Positions 44,948 to 53,075 of a stretch of 64,000 nt of DNA are shown here, one piece after another (positions within the stretch are counted from its first letter, which is position 1; every line of letters starts with the position of its first letter). Location: the NCBI GenBank assembly GCA_964371785.1, contig CAYJOL010000001.1, forward strand, positions 434,001-498,000. The letters are read 5' to 3'. The notes beneath the pieces are model-generated. The model worked only from the letters and a program-made list of their open reading frames with translations. It was not told the DNA's origin and did no database searches. Position numbers and translations under genes: made by a program. Source of the stretch: CAVQCT01 sp964371785 (GTDB lineage: Bacteria > Zixibacteria > MSB-5A5 > GN15 > FEB-12).

Positions 44948-45568
44948 TTCTTTCTTCCTCTCGTACCTGTCTCTACTCTATAACATTCTTGAAATTAGAC
45001 AGTGCCGATATAGTTTTGGATTAATCGGCAGTAGTCCGACATTCAAATCAATCCCGAATGCGGGAGATCGCCGGCTTAGTTGGCGAGGATGTCCGCTCAT
45101 CGGTCGACGGGATCGACGGCAAGTCAGATTTTCGCATCGTAGACCTTCCTCAAACGGGCACGTGCATGCACTTATCCAGAGTGTCCGAAAGAATACTTGT
45201 GAGTATAGTATTCGCTTTTTCCGTGCGTATACCTCGGACCTGCAGTCTAACGCCGACCACATTATCCTTGACAGAATACTCTACGAAGATTAGCTTGTAT
45301 CAAGATTATTCAAAATCCTCGTAATGTTTGTTCGAGTTCATTCAGTGTGACTCGACAGCCGGAAGACATCGACACAGAGGAATGCAGGTTATAACGGCGG
45401 TTGTGGGTTACGTTCCTGTTTTCTAATTAATCATTTCACTCCGTCCGCCGGTCCGGGACGAGTTTATAGCGAGAATATTGATATCAAATCACTGGGCGAT
45501 GTGCCATGTTGTGGTGCATCGATTATCCCACTACACGTAATCACTAATTGTTAGAGGAGGTGAACCGC
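44948..45568. other. 621-base region upstream of the peptide-modification cluster
   Basis: No credible gene on either strand. It must carry the divergent promoters of the MacAB-like operon (left) and of the peptide cluster (right). I see TTGACA at 45268-45273 on the plus strand with a weak TAGCTT 17 bases on. The last 15 bases hold the ribosome binding site of the precursor gene. Confidence 0.5.
45268..45296 (+). promoter_or_regulatory. weak candidate promoter upstream of the peptide cluster
   Basis: Consensus -35 TTGACA at 45268 with a 17-base spacer to TAGCTT, a poor -10 box. It would give a leader of roughly 265 bases before the peptide gene. Offered as a candidate only. Confidence 0.25.
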
Positions 45569-45670
45569 GTGATTTATTTGATCGACCCACTGGACACAAA
45601 ACTGGGCATCTGCACAACGAAGTGTGCGAGTCTTTGCCACATTAAGCCTCTGTACGGAATCATTATCTGA
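45569..45670 (+). CDS. putative RiPP precursor peptide with three CXXX units
   Basis: A 33-codon gene starting with GTG at 45569. The ribosome binding site GAGGAGGTGA (45554-45563) is a near-perfect complement of the 16S tail, with GGAGG eight bases from the start. The peptide is a short hydrophobic/acidic leader-like part (VIYLIDPLDTKLGI) followed by Cys15, Cys19 and Cys23, each spaced by exactly three residues (CTTK-CASL-CHIK), and a hydrophobic tail ending PLYGIII. Cysteines at fixed four-residue spacing next to radical SAM/SPASM enzymes are typical of peptides that receive thioether or related cross-links, as in the 'CXXX repeat' class. The maturase genes start 229 bases downstream on the same strand. 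The leader is shorter than most, so the assignment rests on context and the ribosome binding site. Confidence 0.62.
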   Translation: MIYLIDPLDTKLGICTTKCASLCHIKPLYGIII

Positions 45671-45676
45671 TGATCT

Positions 45677-45714
45677 GCCGGGTTGGACTCTCACTGATGG
45701 GAGCGAGGCCCGGC
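45677..45714 (+). other. hairpin directly after the precursor gene
   Basis: GCCGGG (45677-45682) pairs with CCCGGC (45709-45714), enclosing a CTC...GAG inner pairing. It starts six bases after the stop and has no strong T-run. Such hairpins often protect the precursor message or cause partial termination so that precursor outnumbers enzymes. Confidence 0.4.
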
Positions 45715-45846
45715 GGCAAGGTTTGATGGAATTTCGATTCGCGTGCCGGACGGCCAGTAGATTGCGACAACCACCGGCACGCACTGAAATGTCAGTAAGT
45801 ATTGACATTGGTTGCGTCTTGGGCGCACCGCAAAATACCCCGGACC

Positions 45847-45868
45847 GGGAGCGGTTCATCCCGCTCCC
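45847..45868 (+). other. hairpin between the precursor and the first maturase gene
   Basis: Perfect 8-bp stem GGGAGCGG / CCGCTCCC with a 6-base loop, 32 bases before the ATG at 45900. No T-run follows, so it is more likely an RNA-processing or stability element than a terminator. Confidence 0.5.
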
Positions 45869-45899
45869 ATCCGAGGACACCAACGATGAAAGGTGAGCC

Positions 45900-47264
45900 A
45901 TGCCAAAATTATCGCAGTACAATCATTTTCATCCCTGGCGCGATGGGTACTATCTGGCATTCAATGCCGTGAGCGGCGCGGTTGCCTTGATGACATCGGA
46001 AAATTATGCCACCTATCAGCGCCTGGCGGGCAAACTCACCAACGGGTCCGCTGAAAGTCTGGATGCCTCTGAACAGGAACTGATAACACAACTTCAGTAC
46101 GGCCACTTCGTTATCGACTCCGACTTACCCGAAATGGACTGGCTGAAATTCCGCTATCGCAAAGTACGTTTCGATCCAACTTCGCTCGGCCTTATTATCG
46201 CTCCTACCATGGCCTGTAATATGGCCTGTAACTATTGTTTCGAAAGCAACAAGAAGGGCCGGATGTCGCCACGAGTGATTGAGTCGGTCATCGCATTTGT
46301 AGAAAAGCAGGCCGGTACCCTGAAAGATTTCCAGACGACCTGGTACGGCGGGGAGCCATTACTGGCCATGGACATCATCTCCGACCTTACCGAATCGTTC
46401 CAGGACCTCGCGAATGAATACAAATTCGAATACAATTGTGCCGGCGTCATCACCAACGGTTACCTGCTCGACCAGAAAACGGTAGACCGGCTGACCGAAA
46501 TGAAATTCGGCCAGGTCCAGGTGACAATCGATGGTCCGGCGAGGATTCATAACCAGAAGCGCCCGCTTAAAAACGGTAAAGATAGTTTTGACACTATCAT
46601 CAGCAATATTCAGTACGCGACCACAAAAGTCCCTGTCGTTGTTCGTATCAATCTGGATAAAAGCTTCACGACCCAAATAGTCGAAGAGCTCCTCGATGAA
46701 CTTGAATCCGCCGGACTTCGCAATAATGTCGGCGTCTATTTCGGCCAGCTTGAGCCGGCGACATCGACCTGCTCTAATATCTCGGAGAGCTGTTATGAAA
46801 CCAGAGCGTACTCACAGACCGAAATGTCTTACTATCGTCTGTTGCTCGAGCACGGCTTCTTTGTTCAGAAGCTGCCTCAGCCGATAATGACATTTTGCTT
46901 TGCCCAGCTCTCCAATTCATTTTTGATCGATCCCGACGGCGACTTGTACCGTTGCTTCAACTATGCCGGTGACAAATCCCGATCGATGGGCAATGTTACG
47001 GGCACGCCCACATATCAGCACCCTGAATTCAATCACCTGTTCGCATTCGATCCATTTGAGCACGCCACGTGCAAGTCATGCGGTATCCTTCCCCTGTGCA
47101 TGGGAAGCTGCCCCTCTCGACGGGCCGACCGGGACGTCCCCATCGACGAGGTCTGCGACAGTTGGAAATATAATCTTGAACCTATGCTTGAACTGATAGC
47201 CCTCTCGCGGCAGCAGCAGGCGCAACAACGCGCTGCTCAGGCACAACAGGAGACTACAAAATGA
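45900..47264 (+). CDS. radical SAM/SPASM peptide maturase with N-terminal RRE-like region
   Basis: 454 residues; AAAGGTGA precedes the ATG. Residues 1-85 (SQYNHFHPWRDGYYLAFNAVSGAVALM) match the N-terminal PqqD-like recognition element seen in many peptide-modifying radical SAM proteins. The SAM-binding cluster motif is CNMACNYC (Cys106, 110, 113) and the GGEP motif is in TWYGGEPLLAMD. The C-terminal SPASM domain has the full cysteine pattern: CFAQ...YRCFNYAG, then CKSCGILPLCMGSC (CX2CX5CX3C) and VCDSW, enough for two auxiliary 4Fe-4S clusters. Family members form thioether (sactionine-like) or C-C links in ribosomal peptides or mature sulfatases; no sulfatase is in the window, and a cysteine peptide gene lies just upstream. 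A Gln/Ala-rich tail ends the protein. The stop overlaps the next gene by four bases. Confidence 0.85.
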   Translation: MPKLSQYNHFHPWRDGYYLAFNAVSGAVALMTSENYATYQRLAGKLTNGSAESLDASEQELITQLQYGHFVIDSDLPEMDWLKFRYRKVRFDPTSLGLIIAPTMACNMACNYCFESNKKGRMSPRVIESVIAFVEKQAGTLKDFQTTWYGGEPLLAMDIISDLTESFQDLANEYKFEYNCAGVITNGYLLDQKTVDRLTEMKFGQVQVTIDGPARIHNQKRPLKNGKDSFDTIISNIQYATTKVPVVVRINLDKSFTTQIVEELLDELESAGLRNNVGVYFGQLEPATSTCSNISESCYETRAYSQTEMSYYRLLLEHGFFVQKLPQPIMTFCFAQLSNSFLIDPDGDLYRCFNYAGDKSRSMGNVTGTPTYQHPEFNHLFAFDPFEHATCKSCGILPLCMGSCPSRRADRDVPIDEVCDSWKYNLEPMLELIALSRQQQAQQRAAQAQQETTK

Positions 47265-48379
47265 GTACCAACGGCTTCAAATTCTTCCCGGAAACGGTAG
47301 TATGGGAAATCACTTTCGCATGCAATATGCGCTGTATTCACTGCGGCACGTCCGCGGGGAAACGACGTCCCGATGAACTGTCCACCGACGAAGCATTCAA
47401 GCTTATCGATGAGTTGACTGCTCTCGGCTGCAAGAGCATCACGATCTCCGGCGGCGAACCTCTCCTTCGCGATGATTGGCGCCAGTTGGCCGCACGAATT
47501 AAAGACAATGGTCTGACCAGCTACCTGATTACCAACGGTTTCGCAGTGACCGACGCGATCGCCGAAGACTTCCGGACACTCGGTTTCAAGCGAATCGGTG
47601 TGAGTGTCGATGGGATGAAGTCCGTCCATAACTATATTCGCCAGCGCACCGACAGTTTCGACCGGTGCATGAATGCCATCGACATCATGGGCAAGCACGG
47701 TGTCGATTATTGTGTCGTCAGTCAGGTCTCCAACATGAATATCACCGAATTGGATCCGATGTACGATATGCTGGTAGAGCGCGGATGTAAAGGCTGGCGC
47801 ATTCAGATGTGCACCACCACCGGACGGATGCAGGAACACGCCAATATGGTCCTCTCACTGGACAACTACGAAACATTGATAGATAAACTGATCGAGCTGA
47901 AGAATAGAGGCGAGCTGTTTATCGATGTCGGCGAAAATATCGGCTACTATGGCTGCAAAGGCAGCGAACTGGTCGATAGCGCGCCGTATTTCGGCTGCTA
48001 CGCAGGCTTGCGGGTCGCCGGTGTCGAATCCAACGGTAATGTCAAAGGATGTCTGTCGATGCCTCAGCAGTTTGTCGAAGGAAACATACGCGAAAGCTCG
48101 TTTACCGAAATATGGAATCGTCCGGATGGGTTCGCGTATAATCGCCAGTTTACCAAAGAAACAGCGTCGGGCGCCTGTCATGATTGCCGATACCTCCCCC
48201 TGTGCCGAGGCGGCTGCGCCACAACCTCGGTGTCACAGAGCGGTTGTCGCGCCGATAATCCGTACTGCATATACCAGATCGAACTGAAAAAAGGGATTCA
48301 ACCGAAAGACGGCGAGGACACGATCACCCTTCTGCGACGCTTCAACCCCGAAGCCGTCAATGAGGAAAAGGCGAGCTGA
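47261..48379 (+). CDS. second radical SAM/SPASM enzyme of the peptide cluster
   Basis: 372 residues. The cluster motif CNMRCIHC (Cys21, 25, 28) lies close to the N-terminus after ETVVWEITFA, so there is no recognition domain in this protein. SAM-binding GGEP is in ITISGGEPLLRDDW. The C-terminal SPASM part has GCYAG...VKGCLSM, CHDCRYLPLCRGGC (CX2CX5CX3C) and further cysteines (SQSGCRADNPYC). The layout resembles PqqE/MftC-type enzymes that make C-C bonds or oxidative decarboxylation. The ATG overlaps the previous stop (ATGA), a sign of coupled translation. It probably uses the recognition domain of the first maturase or a separate protein, but this is inference. Confidence 0.87.
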   Translation: MSTNGFKFFPETVVWEITFACNMRCIHCGTSAGKRRPDELSTDEAFKLIDELTALGCKSITISGGEPLLRDDWRQLAARIKDNGLTSYLITNGFAVTDAIAEDFRTLGFKRIGVSVDGMKSVHNYIRQRTDSFDRCMNAIDIMGKHGVDYCVVSQVSNMNITELDPMYDMLVERGCKGWRIQMCTTTGRMQEHANMVLSLDNYETLIDKLIELKNRGELFIDVGENIGYYGCKGSELVDSAPYFGCYAGLRVAGVESNGNVKGCLSMPQQFVEGNIRESSFTEIWNRPDGFAYNRQFTKETASGACHDCRYLPLCRGGCATTSVSQSGCRADNPYCIYQIELKKGIQPKDGEDTITLLRRFNPEAVNEEKAS

Positions 48380-48427
48380 CCGCCAGGAAAGCCGCCTGTT
48401 TCACGGACCATACCGGAGCTTGCCTGC

Positions 48428-49855
48428 ATGATGAAGCCGTCGATTTTGCTCGCCTATCCTTCGAGTTTCAATTGCTCGATCGGCATTGACGATGTCGATG
48501 TGAAAACATCGCTGCTCGTGCTGGGCTCGTACATCTCGGCGTTCTATCCAATCGAATACATGGATTTTGAGATCGCCGTCGGCCGCCCGAACTCGCCCAC
48601 CCAGATAAAAAGATTCGAACGCCGCGTGCGGGAGTATTTTGAACAGCACTCTTTCGATATTCTCGGACTCTCCTGCTGGACGAGCATGTCTTACCTGGCA
48701 ACCCTGATGGTTGCACGGCTGTTCCGCGAACTACATCCCGACAAGCTCATCGTTGTCGGCGGGTATCATCCAACCGCAAGACCCGAGGAATTCGTCTCAG
48801 ATGACCAGCTGTTTGATTATGTCGTCTTCGGCGAAGGCGAGCGGGCATTTCATGATATTATCAATGAATATGCCTCATCACGCAAACGCCCCGGCAAGAC
48901 GACAGTCGTTCACGGTGTAACAACTAAGGCGGATGAATTCGTCCCCTACAACTGGGATCTGGTCGACACGTTCGTGCGGCAACACTTCCCGAATGGACTG
49001 TCCAAGCTCTATGTCTATCTCTCACGCGGCTGTCCGTTCGATTGCTCCTTCTGTATGGAGTCGTTGAAAGACCGCCGCTGGCGCTCGCTGACCCCGACCC
49101 AGGCGATTGATCAGATAGACGTGGCCGCCCAGAAGTATAACCCGCAGATTGTTGGGATCGCCGATGCCTGTTTCGGCCTCAGACCGGCCTGGCGCAAAGA
49201 ATTCCTTCGACTGCTAAAAGAACGCCAGCCGAGCTATCAGGTTATCTTCGAAACACGACCAGAGTACATGGACGAAGAAGATATCGCTTTATTGAGCGGG
49301 ATGCAGGTGGAAGTGCAGTTCGGCATTGAAAGCGGGTCTCCCAAGATCCTTCAACTCATGCACAAGACCAAACAGCCTGACAAGTACCTCGACCGATTCC
49401 GCCGCCTGAGCCGGGCCCTTTCGGAACACAGGATTTTGCATCGTGCCAATATCATTTTTAACCATCCCGGTGAAACCGAACAAACTCTCAACGAAACGCT
49501 CAGCGTAATCGACAGCCTGCTGGAAGTTCCCGAGTCATATCTCATGTGGGTCTGCCGCCAGTACATGCACTACCCCGGCTGTGAACTTGACCGCAACCGG
49601 ACATTCTATGAACAATCCTTCGGTAGTCAGTTCAGAAGTCCCGAATGGTGGCGCGAGGACCGCGATCAGTACGAGGCCTCGCTGGATTCCTTCCCCTCCA
49701 CCGACCTGACCAACGGCCGGCAGGGTTTATGGGGTGATCTGTTAAGTCAGCGCGAAGAGCGCTTCCGATGCGGACTGGCCGACGAAGCGTTTCGATATGC
49801 CGCTGAAAAATATTTCCCGGAATGGCTGAATGACCCGCGCTACCAGCAAGTTTAA
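48428..49855 (+). CDS. B12-binding-type radical SAM enzyme of the peptide cluster
   Basis: 475 residues. Residues 1-165 look like a cobalamin-binding Rossmann domain (FDILGLSCWTSMSYLATLMVA, LIVVGGYHPTARPEEF, YVVFGEGERAFHDII); the DXHXXG ligand motif is absent, as in many of these proteins. The radical SAM domain has YLSRGCPFDCSFCMES (Cys202, 206, 209), GIADACFGL, and VEVQFGIESGSPKILQLMHK, then FNHPGETEQTLNETL. Members of this class methylate unactivated carbon or phosphorus, or do other radical chemistry. Two ATGs stand in tandem at the start with GGAG 13 bases before. It lies 48 bases after the second SPASM gene, and the exporter gene overlaps its end by 26 bases. Confidence 0.88.
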   Translation: MMKPSILLAYPSSFNCSIGIDDVDVKTSLLVLGSYISAFYPIEYMDFEIAVGRPNSPTQIKRFERRVREYFEQHSFDILGLSCWTSMSYLATLMVARLFRELHPDKLIVVGGYHPTARPEEFVSDDQLFDYVVFGEGERAFHDIINEYASSRKRPGKTTVVHGVTTKADEFVPYNWDLVDTFVRQHFPNGLSKLYVYLSRGCPFDCSFCMESLKDRRWRSLTPTQAIDQIDVAAQKYNPQIVGIADACFGLRPAWRKEFLRLLKERQPSYQVIFETRPEYMDEEDIALLSGMQVEVQFGIESGSPKILQLMHKTKQPDKYLDRFRRLSRALSEHRILHRANIIFNHPGETEQTLNETLSVIDSLLEVPESYLMWVCRQYMHYPGCELDRNRTFYEQSFGSQFRSPEWWREDRDQYEASLDSFPSTDLTNGRQGLWGDLLSQREERFRCGLADEAFRYAAEKYFPEWLNDPRYQQV

Positions 49856-51539
49856 CCGCCTCTGGCAGTACTTGAAGCCGTACTGGAAGCTCCAGCTTCT
49901 GACACTTCTGGTCATGGTTATTTTAACTGCTCTCATGTTGGCTCTCCCGGGCGCAATCCAGTACATGATCGACACGCTGATTCCCAACCTGCTGAACTCC
50001 GGAACTGGATCGGTCAACTTCCGACCGATACTCCTGTTCGGCGCGTTCCTGCTTGGGATATACCTGCTCGATGTCATCTTCTCATGGCTGAGGGATTATC
50101 TGGCCGCGTATATCGGCACCGGGATAATCAAAGACCTGCGGATACAGTTGTTTTCGCATCTCCAGAGACTATCACTGAGGTTCCACGGAGAACACCAGAC
50201 GGGCGAGATAATGTCTCGGCTTTTGTCCGATGTCGGGCGGCTTCAGGATATGCTGAGTATTACCCTGCTTCTGTTCATTGCCAACGTCTTCATGCTCCTG
50301 GGTATTCTGGCCTATCTGCTCCACACCAACTGGATGCTCACGCTGGTGGCGGTCATTCCGGTGCCGCTGACAGTCTTCGCAACTAATAAATTCGGTAACC
50401 GCCTCAATCAGTTGATGAATGTCGTACAACAGACAATGGCAGAACTCTCCGCGCGGCTTCAGGAAGCTCTCCTCGGGATCAAGACAATCAAAGCCTATGG
50501 TCAGGAGCAACGGGAGGTTCAGCAGGTGACGTCCATCATCGACAGGCTGAATCCTATGATGGTAAAAGCGAGTGTGACTTCATCGCTCGGCATCAATCTC
50601 GTCCAGTTTATCAATATGATGGGGCCGATCGTGGTGCTTGCCTGGGGCGTCTATCTGGTCGCTACCGGACATATGAAGCTGGGCGAGCTGATCGCGTTCT
50701 ACATCCTGCTGACTTATCTTTACGCCCCGGTACGCGGACTGGCCGAGACACATATTCAGGTGCAGTCCGCAATGGCATCCGTTGACCGCATCTTTGAGTA
50801 CTTGGATATACAGCCCGAGATAATCGAATCTCCGAAACCTGTCACTCTTCCCGCCGTTAAGGGCGAAATACACCTCGACCAAGTTACTTTCTCGTATGGC
50901 ACCTCCGCGTTTGCGCTCAGGGACCTCAGCCTGCACGTGAAACCGAAGGAGAAAGTCGCGCTGGTGGGAGCATCGGGCTCCGGCAAGACGACCGTCATCA
51001 GCCTGATGATGCGCTTCTTTGACCCGCAGAATGGAACGGTGTCTCTTGATGGTGTCGATCTGCGGAACTTGTCACTTCGTTCGCTGAGGCACCATGTCGC
51101 TCTGGTGGAGCAGGACCCGATGTTGTTTCGGATGAGTATCTATGATAATATCTCGTACGGACATCCTGAGGCTACCGAGGTTGAGATTATCGCGGCGGCC
51201 AAAGCGGCTAACATTCATGATTTTGTAAGCAATCTCCCTGACGGTTATCGTACGCAGGTCGGCGAACGGGGCGTGACCGTGTCGGGTGGGGAGCGTCAGC
51301 GGCTTTGTCTGGCCCGCGCGATTGTCAAAAACCCGGCGGTGCTCATTCTCGACGAGGCTACTTCGGCCCTTGATGCTGAATCCGAACGATTGATAAGAGA
51401 GGCCCTGAAAGTGATCCTCGCGGACAAGACCGCCGTCATTATTGCCCATCGTCCTACTACAATCGAGCACGTTGATCGAATTATCGCGCTGGACTCCGGC
51501 CGCATCATCAACGAATCCGTGCCGACTGGTTCGCGCTGA
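49830..51539 (+). CDS. ABC exporter, half-transporter with fused membrane and ATPase domains
   Basis: 569 residues of the MsbA/BmrA class. Six membrane helices lie in residues 20-310 (LTLLVMVILTALMLALPGAI, ILLFGAFLLGIYLLDVIF, LLLFIANVFMLLGILAYLL and others). Nucleotide-binding domain: Walker A GASGSGKT (380-387), Q-loop VEQDPMLFRMSIYDNISYG, signature VSGGERQR (484-491), Walker B LILDEATSALD (Asp508, Glu509) and switch His in IIAHRPTTIEHV. There is no N-terminal C39 peptidase domain, so it would not cleave a leader itself. Since its start overlaps the radical SAM gene, it most likely exports the modified peptide. No terminator is obvious after the stop. Confidence 0.9.
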   Translation: MTRATSKFNRLWQYLKPYWKLQLLTLLVMVILTALMLALPGAIQYMIDTLIPNLLNSGTGSVNFRPILLFGAFLLGIYLLDVIFSWLRDYLAAYIGTGIIKDLRIQLFSHLQRLSLRFHGEHQTGEIMSRLLSDVGRLQDMLSITLLLFIANVFMLLGILAYLLHTNWMLTLVAVIPVPLTVFATNKFGNRLNQLMNVVQQTMAELSARLQEALLGIKTIKAYGQEQREVQQVTSIIDRLNPMMVKASVTSSLGINLVQFINMMGPIVVLAWGVYLVATGHMKLGELIAFYILLTYLYAPVRGLAETHIQVQSAMASVDRIFEYLDIQPEIIESPKPVTLPAVKGEIHLDQVTFSYGTSAFALRDLSLHVKPKEKVALVGASGSGKTTVISLMMRFFDPQNGTVSLDGVDLRNLSLRSLRHHVALVEQDPMLFRMSIYDNISYGHPEATEVEIIAAAKAANIHDFVSNLPDGYRTQVGERGVTVSGGERQRLCLARAIVKNPAVLILDEATSALDAESERLIREALKVILADKTAVIIAHRPTTIEHVDRIIALDSGRIINESVPTGSR

Positions 51540-51958
51540 TTTCTAATATCTTTCACCAGCAGTTCAAACCTGTCATCCTCGCGCCAGAGTGCGTTGAAAA
51601 AGTCGCCGTAGGGTATGGTCCTTCTTAGAACCTGTCATTGGCAGACCAAAACTGATGGTTGGGGAGTCGTGTGTCTTACAAAAATGTTCAGAAATATCCT
51701 TTCTCAACACACCCCAAGCTGTGGGCCACCGGCGGGCAAGCCATCGCATCCGTGCATCATTATATTGATACGGAGCCATTAACACTCAGGTTTGTCTTAT
51801 ATGACGATTCATACTAACCCAAAGGCGATGGGCCGCCTGATGACATTTTAGCTTGACAGAGATTCTTGATCTGCTAACTTTGAGTAAGTTATTAAGGCAC
51901 ATAGGGCGTTTTCATGCCTCATTCAGACAAGAAACGCATAGTGAAAGTGGGGGATCCT
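51540..51958. other. non-coding stretch after the exporter
   Basis: About 420 bases with no gene I can support. It contains a candidate promoter at 51853-51880 and a short GGGCCACC-containing segment near 51727 that recurs at about 52480, 53055 and 53718, each time between genes of the next region. Confidence 0.45.
51853..51880 (+). promoter_or_regulatory. candidate promoter of the small secreted protein gene
   Basis: Consensus -35 TTGACA at 51853-51858 and TAACTT at 51875-51880, 16-base spacer, preceded by TTTTAGC as at the hydrogenase promoter. The start codon follows 79 bases later. Confidence 0.5.
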
Positions 51959-52306
51959 ATGAACAGAATCAGGATCGTGGTCTTCGTGCTTTTGGTAGTC
52001 TTGGCCGTCGGCGCGACGGTTACAGGTGCAGCTTCCGTTGCCGATTTCAAAGTAAAGTTCGTAGAGGAAAATAGAGTAAGCATGTGGGTTAAGATATATA
52101 ACCCAGAGCATAAGTCACTTACAGTGAGATTCAGCTTTCTTGATGGAGAGGGATTCGAACTTGAAGCACATCAAAGGTCTCAAGGTGCCTTTCCGAACCT
52201 GTACTCATCAAACGGAGACACAACGATCTTCCGAGACACTAGACATCTGAGTAAGAGTGTTGTGAGACAACTGAAGTCGTATTCTGTCAAAGTGTCTGAA
52301 AGGTGA
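51959..52306 (+). CDS. small secreted protein of unknown function
   Basis: 115 residues. I start at the ATG at 51959, preceded by GGGGGAT, which gives a signal segment IRIVVFVLLVVLAVGATVTGA. The mature part of about 90 residues (VADFKVKFVEENRVSMWVKIY, LTVRFSFLDGEGFELEAH) looks like a small beta-sandwich; it ends SYSVKVSER. I do not recognise the family. It has its own likely promoter and is followed at once by two copies of a dispersed repeat, so it may be part of an accessory region rather than of the peptide cluster. Confidence 0.6.
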   Translation: MNRIRIVVFVLLVVLAVGATVTGAASVADFKVKFVEENRVSMWVKIYNPEHKSLTVRFSFLDGEGFELEAHQRSQGAFPNLYSSNGDTTIFRDTRHLSKSVVRQLKSYSVKVSER

Positions 52307-52312
52307 ACAGCC

Positions 52313-52386
52313 GGGTGCCCCACAGCTCCGCTGTGGGAAAGTCACGCACCCAGACCAATGTACACTTCATAATCATCCATTTCAAG
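52313..52386. repeat. dispersed hairpin repeat, copy 1
   Basis: 74-bp element starting GGGTGCCCCACAGC and ending CATTTCAAG. It contains the palindrome CCCACAG-CTCCG-CTGTGGG. Copies 2 and 3 follow at 52390 and 54347. Confidence 0.85.
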
Positions 52387-52389
52387 CCC

Positions 52390-52462
52390 GGTGCCCCATA
52401 GCTCTGCTGTGGGAAAGTCACACGATGCAACCAATTTACAATTCATAGTCATCCATTTCAAG
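52390..52462. repeat. dispersed hairpin repeat, copy 2
   Basis: 73-bp copy separated from copy 1 by only three bases, in the same orientation. Its stem is CCCATAG / CTGTGGG with a G-T mismatch; the AATTTACAATTCATAGTCAT part is nearly the same as in copy 3. Confidence 0.85.
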
Positions 52463-52509
52463 TGCAACATCGCTTGCGTTGGGCCACCCCGGCCCGATTC
52501 GGACACGCA

Positions 52510-53028
52510 TTACTTACCGTGAAGAAGACGTATCTTAAATCCTTCCAACTCCGTTACAAACTCTTTCCGAGCGTCCTCATCGTCGGTTCGAATCTCAAGC
52601 CATTCATGGTGATGTATCCGAACAAGCGTCTTTCCGGCGGTATCAAAAATCCAGGCATCCCAAATGAAGTAAAATACAATGCTCAGGATGCTTACGAACG
52701 CGGCCTCATCGCTCGGCCTAAACAGGTGGACCGGAGCTTCCATCAGAGTCCGAGTCTCACCGAGAGATCGCCGATATCCGTAGATTAAGTCAAGTTCTTC
52801 CGAATTCCCCCACATTCCCCAAGCTGAAATGTAAATGTAAACTTCCGGGCTCCTGCGAAGAAGCACATGCGCGAACAGCCTTGACAGATCCGTTTTTGCA
52901 AGGGATTCAGGCGGAATCGAGTAAGTATCGTTCACCAAGGACAGCCGACTTGAAAGCTCGCTGAGGAAATTGTCCAGCGGTTTCTGCCCCAGCAATTCGC
53001 TCGCATTTTCTTTGGTTAGTATTTTCAT
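52510..53028 (-). CDS. hypothetical protein, unrecognised
   Basis: 172 residues from the ATG at 53028 (MKILTKENASELLGQKPLDNFL), the first start with a plausible upstream AGG. It is a cytosolic protein with no signal peptide; the centre is aromatic (EVYIYISAWGMWGNSEELDLIYGYR, SILSIVFYFIWDAWIFDTAG) and the end is charged. I do not recognise the family. It lies in a run of four small minus-strand genes separated by short gaps with repeats, a setting typical of immunity-gene arrays of polymorphic toxin systems, but no toxin gene is present. The function is unknown. Confidence 0.6.
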   Translation of the reverse strand: MKILTKENASELLGQKPLDNFLSELSSRLSLVNDTYSIPPESLAKTDLSRLFAHVLLRRSPEVYIYISAWGMWGNSEELDLIYGYRRSLGETRTLMEAPVHLFRPSDEAAFVSILSIVFYFIWDAWIFDTAGKTLVRIHHHEWLEIRTDDEDARKEFVTELEGFKIRLLHGK

Positions 53029-53075
53029 TGTCAGCCTACTTCCTACGGCCGGGTGGGCCACCTCGGTCAATATCA

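Noticed and set aside
45624..45896. 90-codon plus-strand frame overlapping the precursor gene and ending just before the first maturase
   Set aside because: No ribosome binding site at any of its starts and composition unlike a precursor; the 33-codon frame has a far better signal. I cannot exclude that its last part is translated.
45551..45922. 123-codon minus-strand frame across the precursor region
   Set aside because: Antisense to both the precursor and the start of a clear gene, with no supporting signal; typical by-product of codon bias.
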